From Agroathelia rolfsii (lineage: Eukaryota > Basidiomycota > Agaricomycetes > Amylocorticiales > Amylocorticiaceae): a stretch of DNA of 64,000 nt. Position 1 is the first letter of the stretch; each line of letters begins with the position of its first letter. The position numbers were made by a program, and so were the translations under genes. The stretch spans positions 4,340,001 through 4,404,000 of the forward strand of contig JABRWF010000002.1 in the NCBI GenBank assembly GCA_018343915.1, read 5' to 3'. The notes under the pieces were generated by a model. It saw only the letters and a program-made list of their open reading frames with translations, searched no databases and had not been told where the DNA came from. This document shows positions 45,748 to 55,857 of this stretch, piece by piece.

Positions 45748-48700
45748 CCTGTCAGTGCAATGCTCTGAACGCCACAGCGGAATCATTGGAATCAGTTGTT
45801 CCCACCAATTCAGTCGGCTATTGATTATCGTGTACTGGCAATGTATACAATATTCATCATGGCATGATACTTAAGCTGATTTTTATGATAGCAATGATAA
45901 GTTTGTTCCGACTCCTCATGGACGTAGGATCACATCTAGCCTGCCTACATAAATAAGCGGAAAAGCTTATGAACCCCTTAGGCGCTTAAATTCGAATTTC
46001 AGTAAATACGTTTACTTGATCGGGTGCACACACTGCAGCAGCAGCCTCAGCACTAATTTTCAATAGTACCAACTTGAACAGCTTTAATACGGGGGCCGCA
46101 ACTAAAAACAGCACGGTACGCTACGAATGCTCGGCTGACTGACTACTTGAGAGTACAGCAACACACCACACAACTCGCATGAGCTTTTTTTAATAACCTC
46201 GACAAATTGGATTACGCGTACGCACTACACAGCTATAGATGCATAGAAGGCATTCCAGCTGTTCACCGGTGAACTATATAAAAAATGGTCAACTACAGCC
46301 TATTTATCCGTGCCAACCCTTTTCAACCATAGCCATTTCTATTGAGCCACCACCGGTGCCGGTGGACGCCACTGTGACTCAAATTTCAAGTTGCGCTATA
46401 CCGTCATTGCAATCTATGATTGTATGATTTTGAGGTGAATATATGCGCATACATTTATCTTGTCCCCTTACGGGTGGCCATGATGGACAAAATGAAAAAG
46501 GAGGTCCTTGGTTTCATTTGATTAAGCTTCAGTAATACGAAAGTCTGGCCTGAGAAAAAGTTAACTGTGCTGGTGCAATACCCGAGCCCTATCAATTACA
46601 TCTCTGACATTCCGAGTCTCCATGGCGGAATGACCCACCTTTCCTGGCTTGTTAATGCTAATATAAGAAATAAGGTTTAGAGACATTGCGGTTTATGATC
46701 ATCATCATCACTCCTTGCATGTTACGCTATGATGGGCATAGTGTAGTGATGATCATGTGTCTTGTCAGAGACATCACATCCGAGATGAGATAACTAACTC
46801 CTAGCTACAAAATGCTGTGCATCAAGAACAAGAGATAAGGAGCTCTCAGGGCTGCCAGTGGCTTTACCTATTATAATTATATAAGAACTCAAATGAAAGC
46901 TAGATAGATTATCAGCTGTGCGTATATACATGCTAGTAATTGACCGGTAAATGCAAGACTTGTACAAAACAGCGACTTGTACCCGTCTAATTCCTTACGG
47001 CCCGCAGGCTGAAGATGTCCTTTCCGCGGAATGTGGCGTTCAGCCTATTCCCCCGCCCGTCGGCGGCTCCGTCAGCCCGCTATATAACACAACGGATGTT
47101 GCCAAGGATGAACGAGACAAATCAGTACATCTAGACCTGAGAAATGAAAGTGTCTGAGCTAAGGGCTTGCCGCGATGCAACGATAACCAAAGCCGTTAAG
47201 CTACGCGCGCACCGACTAATGAATGACAGATGGGCAGCGGCAACAAGGTGAAATTGATGGCGGCCCGGCATTCTGTTACCTACCATTTCAGTGTTTCTTG
47301 GCTCCGCTAGCAGCTAGTTGTCAGTGAGCCGAACGCATAGGCGTTTAAAGCTGCAATGTCCCACGGCGCTTGGCAAGATGTGAGCGGTAAGATCCGGCTG
47401 CAGGCCAACAATGCCCCATCTCCTGGTATGGTTGGTGACCAGATGGGTGGAAGATGGTAGTAACAAGTCATCATGATATCAAGGGTTATATAGCGCAATG
47501 TATAACACTCCGGTATGGTATGTTAATCCACCTGTATTACGGTCGTTTCTCGTTGACCAAAACACGGATCATCTTGTATTGGGCCTTGGCCCGATTTATT
47601 GCATACCACTACAATTATAATGAGCCACGTGCTCATTATTAGGTGAAGAATAATCAATATGTTTCACTTGAACTAAAAATCGAAGTGTCACAAGCCAAGC
47701 AAAGGAATCCTTTCAGAGCGGAAGGCTACAACTATACGCCGAATTGTCGGAGCAGCAGACGTGCAAGCATACCAACGAGGGATAGAGACACCAGGTACAT
47801 CGTGTTTGATCGCTAGCTTTCTTGTTATTTAGCCGACTTGAACGCTGGTGTCAGCAAGAGACTTGAGTAGGAATAAGAGCAGAAAAAAAACAAGACTTCG
47901 AGCTTCAGCTAGCTGCATTTTCGGTTTAGACCCCAAACAAAGCCGACGAACGGTTCTGGAATGGGGGCATCCTAAGCAAACCTCCTTTAGAAAAAGTCCA
48001 TGACGAATAGTATCGTAATAAGACAGTCTGTGGGTGTATTCAGGTCTCAAGCGTTGTTTACCTTGGATCGTGTCTGAGGATGTAATAGCAATGAAGCATG
48101 TGCTTTGCTCAGCCACGAGTGACGCTTGTAGGACATCTTTCTGATGACATCTTTTTGGCGAGCTGCAAGACCGGTGGGCCGGAAGATCGTCGGTGTTTTT
48201 CTTTTCTAACCCTCTTTATAGCATGACGACCCGGAGTTGACGCGTAGGCGCCGAATATCCGGCTGCAAAGCGGACATTTTGCGCTGCTTGAGCAACTGTT
48301 GAGTTTTGGTAGTTCTCCGGTATTCCTGGGTCAAGCAAGAGTGTCACGCTGTAATGTGTACGTGCCTTGAGACTTTTGCCGAGTAATGGAGGAAGACGGC
48401 TTGCAATTGGCTGATGCACGTAGTGCGCTCATACCATGGATAGATGGATGGAAGTTAAGTTTACCGAATTACGGGCATTCACGAAAATATCTTGACCCAC
48501 ACTGGTCAAGAGTGATATATCGACATCACCAGAGTATTTGCGATAAACATCCATCACGGTGTAGAGCCTGCTTAGGATATAATTATCTGCAAATGACATG
48601 AGTGGATGCGCTACTACACACATGACCAGGCAGCCAACTTCGCTATATCGATCTGATATGGATAATCAACAAGCTCAACACACCACTCAACGATGCCATA

Positions 48701-50546
48701 GAAAACACCATTGCTGAACCAAGATGACAACAGAATCTTATTAGTGATTTGATGTAGTTCATCATTCTTGTGCTTGCCCCAACAGAGTCCGAGACTCCAA
48801 TAGAATAATAATTCGCGTCAAAAAATCAAGGAGATAATCCACAGGACCCACGGTTCTTCTTGATAGGATATCAATTTCCTGTTTCCACTCCCCGAGCCGC
48901 ACCAACAACTACAAAGGGGGTCAAAGAAAATAACTTGGGAGCTACGAATATCGTCAGGGCCAACATCATTACATTTGAATATCACAAGAATCCCACGAGA
49001 AAGAAAAAAGGTAAAGGGTCATCACACAACCGCTCTCGTCCCGCCCATCGAGGGAAGAAATGGAAAGAAAGTGTCGTATCAACTTCCTCGAGTGGAGCCC
49101 TCGGCTAAGAGAATTATGTGTTCGATTTTTTTTAGATTCAAAAGGCCTTTTCTTTACATGTGAGCCAGGCCGAACGGTGTAGGCACTCATTTCAATGTTT
49201 GGGTGACAAACAAGTGACCGAATATCGTCATTGCCAGTTTGCAAGGGTCAGTTTGTTGGCAACCCGTAAGGAGAAGGTGCAGGGTATGTAGGGTCGGAAA
49301 GCTACGAGAAAGAGACTGATAAGAACAATGAAGTCACCTTGACATGTAAAGATAGTATTGAATTTTGTGAAGTGCACCCTCTTCCTAAATTTGGTCGGTC
49401 ATGAAAAACACGCGGCTGTAAATCAATCAATTAAGATGATAATTGCAAGGGTCAAAAAAAGTCACCACAATGACGGACATGGCTCACTTGGCAGATTAGA
49501 TGAATTTCCGAACTTTGAAAGCCAGGTCAATGAAAGCCAAGTGAGGAATAAATGCAATAAAACCACAAATATTGCGATCAAAAGCGAGACAGAAAGTGTT
49601 AATACTCCGGCTCGTAGAGTCACAGCCTCCGTACATATTCGAGTGGAGTCAGCGCAGCAACCGCTACCAGTAAAATCGATGAGGAGCAAACTGATAACGC
49701 GTATGCACGTATCAGAGAATGACTGTAACATTGGCGCGTTTGGCTGTGTCCGTTGTCCGATTTTCCACATGATTATGGCTCTCAATTATCCGTTGCGGAC
49801 CAGCAGCTTCTCTGACTCCACAAAATGACGCATCTGAGAACGACAAACATGTCAACAAGGCATGATTGTGTACTTGTAAGATTGTACATTCTGGGGTGCT
49901 ATCAAAAATGCGTAGGGCAAAGGTCAGGACAATTGGAAGGGGAAGACTTCATACATCGTGGTTGGTTAATTCGGATGAGCAAGGTTGTAAGTATAGTCAA
50001 AGTCTCGACTCGCCCATGTTTCGATTCTTGCAGATGCCTTGAAGTTTACGTTTCGTTCATGTATAATTGCGCTATAGATAACAAGAAACTTCAATAACCT
50101 TTCAATGTGATGTTTATTATCACCTGCAAGGTTGTACACGTAAACTGTGGTTGATCTTCCTCGAAGTCTGAGAATCCATGCTGACTTTGGAGCATTAACA
50201 AGCTGGCATATGATGCATGTCGGTCATGGGTTTGACGGCTGCGGTGTCTGTGGCTAGTGGCTTCATGGCGGGTCAGGAAATCCAGCCCTGGATACGATTC
50301 GTGACAAGAAGTTGTCCAGGACTCCAAAACTCCATGGAAGTTGTGTTCACACCGGCAAAAGTGGTTCGGATCAAAACGCGGGTAAAGAGCAACATTTCGC
50401 ATCCGGCGTTCGTTGGCATCGACGTTCCTGGACTCCTCTGCCTGTGCGGCACTCTTGATTTCGAGTTCAGGTTGATCACGCTACTTGTTCACTGAAACAG
50501 TAAAGCTTTTGGGGTGTTAACTCACACGCCAGGTCATAGTTACATT

Positions 50547-51370
50547 ATGGAGAACTTTCCTGCACTCCCCGGCTACTACAAGCTACTTTTTCTATACCTC
50601 GAACCAGGTTAGCGATGATAGCTTTGCGTCATAACAGCTCAACCTCATCAACACGCCCTTCGTATAACTTCTAGCCTCAACGATCATACCTGCTTTTCTT
50701 GCATGGCTCTATCCAGGTGCTGCATGGTTTCATCATCAACTCATACCTAGCAATGTGGCCGTTTCTGGGCAATTGACCGATAGAACCGAGATGGCAATAT
50801 GGCAGCTTGGCAACTGTATGTTTGACGGAACATGTGCGCTCTATCGACAAGCTGGGATTGATTATGGATACTTTTTTTTTTTTGAAGGCTACCTCCTGCT
50901 AGGGTTGATATCTTCACTAGTGTTTAGGGCTGCTCGAGACGCGCTGCCCAAAGATCTTGTAGCCCAGGAACGAATTGTTGGCTCCCTCCTAAAGGCTCTA
51001 GCAATTGCAGACGTATGAAAGTTCTTTGCTTCACAAGTATTATGTTCTAAAGAAGTATGTCATTTATTTCAGGTCACACAGTAAGACTGTTTGCCGGATT
51101 TCAGTTTGAATGTCTGTTAAAAAGTAAACCCAGTATCATCGTCACATTCATAGCCCTTCCAAATCCATTACGTTTTTCATTCATAGAATGGAATCCCATG
51201 ACACATGGTAATATCTCCGTTGTGATAGTTTTATGCGCAGTGCGGTAAGTCACGAGTTTAATTGCGGTATTTACATTCACTAACGCTGTCGTTTTAGTGT
51301 ATGCTGGTTCCTTGGGATTGGGCGTACGTGTTATTACTACAAAGTCAAGGTAGCCCGCAAGTCGCAATAA
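50547..51370 (+). CDS. Small integral membrane protein, DUF7704-like
   Basis: Found only by splicing. Six exons: 50547-50607, 50675-50815, 50888-51012, 51073-51080 (8 nt), 51134-51244, 51298-51370. They total 519 nt, exactly 173 codons, in frame to TAA; every intron is GT-AG and 53-72 nt. The protein (172 residues) starts MENFPALPGYYKLLFLYLEP and has four likely membrane segments: around LFLYLEPASTIIPAFLAWLY, CYLLLGLISSLVFRA, LLKALAIADVTHIIVTFIAL and GNISVVIVLCAVRVCWFLGI. The pattern (LEP near the first helix, QLGNCYLLL, ALAIADVTH, WN, HGN, WFLGIGR) fits fungal DUF7704 proteins. Their function is not known to me. It is the only gene I can support in the 12 kb between the FYVE gene and 52.3 kb. 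Confidence 0.82.
51073..51080 (+). other. 8-nt microexon of the DUF7704-like gene
   Basis: GTCACACA lies between acceptor TTTCAG and donor GTAAGA, with introns of 60 and 53 nt on either side. It encodes VTH with one base from the next exon, completing ALAIADVTHIIVTF. Leaving it out shifts the frame. Confidence 0.75.
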
Positions 51371-52327
51371 ATACGTAGTCTCAAGACATCGCCTTCCGCA
51401 TACCCACAATTCTTACTATTGGCAGGTTGAAGGACGGAGACGTCGATCTCATTGTTGTCAATGTATCAAGCTTATGGAGGTATTCACCTGTGCGCCATTT
51501 CTGGCGCTTAGAGCCTGTAAATGGCAGTCAAGTTATCTGATATACTACTATCATTATCAAAAGAGGAATTCAAGTAGATAGAGTATAGGCACCTGTAGCG
51601 TACTACCAATATCTAAAACGAGACGTCGCCCAAGGCTGGCCGCGCCAAGGTGATGTCATGGAACATCTAGAGTGTCACGCACTTGCTCTTCTTAGGGCCG
51701 AGACTGGTCACAACATACGAACGGCCGCCTATCTCAGGCCAATTGAACTCTGAAAACTCTCCCTGCCTACAGTACAGTATTGCGTGGTCTGCCCGTCTGT
51801 CTCTGCCAGTATTTTGAGACTGCGGGAAGGCGACTCTTGTCTGACAACCACTGAACGCTTCTTCTTACCCCGCCGGGCTTTATTAGTGCTTAAATAGCAC
51901 GAGCTTTGATCCCCCGCATTTCTGGCTAAAGTTTTCTGATACGGTACCAACACCAACGCTTTGCCTCTACAACTCTCGGAAAGCACTTGAATACGTAAGG
52001 AGAATCAGGACCTCAATAAATGCTACAAGAACCGGAGGTTCCAACCTCCCATCCTGAACCCAACAGTGCGTACACACAAGCTTGAACGACAACATGTCAT
52101 TGATGACCGTGGGGTTCAGTAAACGGTATACATGATTCATGTCTTCTTTCATAGACCTTTTATCGAGACTCTATCAGGGATAAATCTGCCAGGTACTCCT
52201 AATAATAGTTATCCTTCTTCAAAACAAGGTTCGTCTCTCGAGCCATTTTTACTTATGATAGGGGGCGTTAAAATGTTTGATAGGTATCGAGCCTAAACAC
52301 ACGGATTCCATCTCTGGATACATTGGA
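51371..52327. other. Intergenic region, 957 bases
   Basis: No gene seen. A short hairpin-like element, GGAGGTTCCAACCTCC, lies at about 52035-52050. An AG acceptor-like site just before 52284 leaves open an upstream exon for the next gene. Confidence 0.45.
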
Positions 52328-53199
52328 ATGTCGAATACTCCTCCAGATACACCCTCACAAGTCCTAGAAACTCCCCACGAAGATACCCAGGCCCAGCGAT
52401 CTATACCCCCCTTACCTCCTCCTCATCCAGACCCCGAGCACAAGTCCAATGACGGCACTATCGGTATTCGTCCAAAGCCCATCATCACCCATGCTCAGTA
52501 CGGAAGCATACCATCTATGCCCAGCGATATTGAGAGCATAATCGCTGCACATCCCTCTTTGCGCCATCAACGAGTTCGCTTTCGTTCTCGCGTCCGAGTA
52601 GCGTCTGGCATTTCCCACCATCACTCACATGAGCTCAACCCATCCAATCCCTACGAAATACATCACCCGTCAGGGACATCTGTCTCTTCAAGATCTTCTT
52701 CATTCTCAGTAGCTTTGCAAACCGAGAACGATGCGATGAACTCACGGTTGGGTCCACTAGGCCAGCGTATATCCGGGCTGCGAGCGCTGAATGCGCTCAT
52801 GACGCAAGAATATGGCTACGGTACCAATGACAACGGAAGATTTAAAGGGAAAGCGCCGATGACGAATGAGCAGGCCTTGCTGGATGATGGAGATGGGGAT
52901 GATGAACCACCGATGGGAGAGAGAAAGCCACTCCTTGGGGGACGTTTCAATCGGCGTCGTAACTTTGACGAAGATAGCCTTGAGAGGGAAAGGGAGATTG
53001 AAGAAGCTGCATTGGAGGAATATTTTGGACCATGGCCAAACAGGATACTGAATCCTTATGTACGTCGCGTCGCTTGTGCTCCAAGTTGCCGTTTATATAT
53101 ATATTAATCTTGTGCGATTGCCAGTGGTGGTGGTGGCTGATTGAGCCTGTCGTTTGCTGCCATTGCCAGTGCTTAGCCGATGAAGAAGATGAAGACTAA
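52328..53199 (+). CDS. Hypothetical protein with Trp-run and Cys-rich acidic C-terminus
   Basis: Two exons (52328-53059 and 53125-53199) giving 268 residues. I chose ATG 52328 (MSNTPPDTPSQVLETP); the open frame continues upstream to about 52277 without another ATG, so an earlier exon is possible. The N-terminal half is Pro/Ser/His-rich and probably disordered, with RQ/RVRFRSRVRV in the middle. An acidic DDGDGDDEPP patch is followed by ERKPLLGG and a charged helix (DSLEREREIEEAALEEYFG). Splicing joins PNRILNPY to WWWWLIEPVVCCHCQCLADE, a short hydrophobic segment ending in a cysteine cluster that could be palmitoylated, then acidic residues. I know no function for it; membrane attachment by the tail is inference. 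Confidence 0.6.
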
Positions 53200-53653
53200 T
53201 GACGATCCAGATAGATGACTTTGGGCTATACTTTTTTGTTTATGTTTTTGTTATTGCTTTAATACGCGGCTGCGTTGCTTTGATTGTTTTATTTCGTAGC
53301 AGGCTGCGTATATCCACGACCTGATTATAGCCAATACATGCGCTTCCCTCTCTTCCAACGATTGTCATTACGGAAACTTCAAGTACCTTATGACAGCATA
53401 TATTCCGAGATACGCATATACTTTGAATGTGTGACAAGTGAAAGTCCGGTTGTTCCGTGATGATATTGCTTGGAGAAGTGTGATGACGAGTTGTAGTGGT
53501 GGAATCTATCATCAATGGCCGCACATTCACGAGTGTAACTGAATGATCATTGGAATTCAAGTCTATCATCATGGCCTTCTTTTTGATCTTTTAGCTGGTA
53601 AAATAAAATAACGTAGTACTGATAGCTATGGAACTCACCTGTAGCAGCTTATT

Positions 53654-53676
53654 GATTAGATTAGATTAGATTAGAT
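53654..53676. repeat. GATTA pentanucleotide repeat
   Basis: Four full GATTA units plus GAT, about 215 bases before the chorismate synthase start. The unit is not the fungal telomere repeat. Confidence 0.85.
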
Positions 53677-53773
53677 GTAACCAAATTGCCAAGAGTAAAA
53701 ACGCCAGCGGCCGCAGAGTCCGAAAAATGCGAAATGTAAATCGATCCACTTCCGTCACCGAGTCATCATTGCA

Positions 53774-53794
53774 TATAAAACTCTCCTATAAAAA
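53774..53794 (+). promoter_or_regulatory. Two TATA-like boxes before chorismate synthase
   Basis: ATATAAAA and TATAAAAA lie 103-116 bases before the ATG at 53890, a suitable distance for a fungal core promoter. A pyrimidine-rich leader follows. Role inferred from position and sequence. Confidence 0.5.
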
Positions 53795-53889
53795 CCCACC
53801 AGGTAGGATGATTGGTTACTACTCGGCCAAGTCGCAACTTACTCCCCGACTTCTTATTTGCTAGGTGTTAACAAGGCGTGCTGTCCGCC

Positions 53890-55228
53890 ATGTCCACCTT
53901 CGGTACCTTGTTCCGCACGACCACCTACGGTGAATCGCACTGCGCCTCCGTCGGCGCCATCATCGATGGTGTCCCACCCGGGTTGCCCCTAACCGCACAA
54001 GACATCCAGACCCAGCTCTCGCGGCGCCGTCCGGGCCAGAGCAACTTGACTACGCCCCGCGATGAGAAGGATCTGGTGCAGATCCAGTCTGGTGTCGAGG
54101 CCGGTGTGACGCTCGGCACGCCCATTGGTTTGCTAGTCAAAAACGAGGATCAGCGGCCACACGATTACAGCGAGACGGATCTGTATCCTCGTCCGAGCCA
54201 TGCGGATTGGACGTATTTGCAAAAGTATGGTGTTAAAGCTAGTAGCGGTGGTGGGCGTAGCTCTGCACGCGAGACCATTGGTAAGTGATTATATTGTTAT
54301 CAAGTATTTTGTACGCTAATGATGAATATACACAGGTCGGGTCGCAGCTGGTGCGATCGCCGAAAAATTCCTGAAACTCGCATACGGAATCGAGATTGTC
54401 GCCTTCGTCTCCTCCGTGGGCAAGATCCACTTGCCTTCGACTATCCCCGTGCCCAACGCTATCGACGAGGAGAACGATGACACCAGTGATGCACTCAGCC
54501 CCGAGTTCCTCGATCTCCTCAATACCGTTACCCGCGCGCAGGTGGATGCTCATCCCACGCGTTGCCCACACACCGAGACGGCGGAGAAGATGACGCACAG
54601 GATTATACGCGCCAAATCCGCTTCTGACTCCATCGGCGGCACTGTCACATGTGTGATTCGTGGCCTGCCTTCTGGACTTGGCGAACCAGTGTTTGACAAG
54701 TTCGAAGCTGCGCTCGCGCATGCGATGCTCTCCATCCCCGCCACCAAGGCGTTCGAGGTCGGCTCTGGCTTCCGTGGGACTGAGGTCCCCGGCTCGCGCC
54801 ACAACGACATGTTCTACTCCAAGAATGGTACTCTCGGTACGAAGACGAATTGGAGCGGGGGTATCCAGGGCGGGATCACCAATGGCGAGCACGTCTACTT
54901 CCGCATCGGGTTCAAGAGCCCTGCGACGATCAGCCAGGCGCAGCCTACAGCGAAATACGATGGTACGCCCGGCACCTTGGCTGCCAGGGGTCGGCATGAT
55001 CCGTGTGTCGTGCCCCGAGCGGTGCCAATTGTCGAGGCGATGGCTGCGCTTGTGGTGGCAGATATGGTGCTACAGCAGGGAGCGAGGACGAGTGCGAAGG
55101 CGCTGATTCCGAACTGGGGAGAAGGTATCCCGGTGGGGATGCGTATGCCGGATCTGGACAAGGTTGATACGGATGGTGCTGCTGTCGTACCCGCCGTTCA
55201 GAAGGAACAGAAGGTTGGCGATGAATAA
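53890..55228 (+). CDS. ARO2: Chorismate synthase
   Basis: Two exons (53890-54280, 54336-55228) totalling 428 codons, 427 residues, slightly longer than the yeast enzyme because of its tail. The first ATG gives [20 protein letters not shown], the usual N-terminus. Visible family signatures are [38 protein letters not shown] (split by the intron after ETIG) and [12 protein letters not shown]. The enzyme converts 5-enolpyruvylshikimate 3-phosphate to chorismate with reduced FMN, the last step of the shikimate pathway. Fungal forms are bifunctional and reduce their own flavin with NADPH. It acts in the cytosol, downstream of the AROM pentafunctional protein, and feeds aromatic amino acid, folate and ubiquinone synthesis. 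The C-terminal 30 residues are variable and charged. Clean open frame with no oddities. Confidence 0.97.
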
Positions 55229-55857
55229 ACCGTCAATTTGTGAATCGCATAAAGTATTTCTATGTTGCTATTGATCAAATGAAAATATAAGACCTTTGAT
55301 GGTTAAAAGCAAGATACTCAGATCAAACAGCCTTGACCAGTTTCCCAAGTACTGAGTGGTTGCTACAGTCAGTTGATCAAGATAGATAATGGTTTCTGGA
55401 AATCAACATCGTATACGACTCTCACAGATTCGGTTGAGGCATATCCATGGCTGAGATCTAGCGAATGAGTTCGTTTATCAGTCTTCTTCGCAGTAAGCCT
55501 AGTGATATGGCCATGTAATTTTGTAGTTTTTTTCTTGATAATAAGATGCAGTGTATTTTCAAGATATAGCTTGCTACCTACAAATGCAGGGACAAGAATC
55601 CGCTAGCTCGGTTATTGCCATATATCACAACTCCCAGAAATTTTTTCTTTCAGTTAGACGTTGCATCCCTTCTCCAAATGCTTCTTGGCTTACGGGCCAT
55701 CGGTGCACGGCCGTGGAGAGCAGCAGGGAGAACCGTAAGCCATGCAAAACCCGGCCACGTGACCGCGTGTTGTTGCTTCGTGAACGCGTCCGGCAGCGCG
55801 ACCTTGTCTCGAGACGCCACCAGCTTCACCCAACCACACAGGCGCACGCTCATCAAC
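55229..55857. promoter_or_regulatory. Region between chorismate synthase and topoisomerase II
   Basis: 629 bases holding the 3' end of one gene and the upstream region of the next, both on plus. A GC-rich part (55690-55850) directly precedes the topoisomerase start. An open frame runs into the start from 55615, but only ATG 55858 begins the conserved protein. Confidence 0.4.

Larger units (their letters stand above)
39914..50546. other. 10.6-kb gene-poor region
   Basis: Apart from the GC-rich upstream region of the FYVE gene (40080-40750) I find no supported gene here. Frames are short, change strand at random, and none gave family motifs even when I tried GT-AG joins. Pyrimidine-rich stretches at about 41230-41460 look like the leader of a transcript with no coding region I can find. 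The region has many simple repeats, long homopolymers and alternating purine-pyrimidine tracts. It shows no similarity to the retroelements at the left end. It may hold long noncoding RNAs, very long untranslated regions or decayed sequence. Confidence 0.5.

Noticed and set aside
47161..47215. tRNA-like stretch (GATAACCAAAGCCGTTAAGCT)
   Set aside because: No T-arm and no closing acceptor stem can be drawn.
49358..49828. Long open plus-strand frame of 156 codons
   Set aside because: It opens without a good start, the composition is not protein-like, and a long opposite frame overlaps it.
50217..50495. 92-residue plus-strand frame just before the DUF7704-like gene
   Set aside because: No recognisable domain, and overlapping minus-strand frames are as long. 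It could be real, but I cannot support it.
53654..53676. Telomere-like repeat
   Set aside because: The unit is GATTA, not TTAGGG, and it lies inside a gene region.
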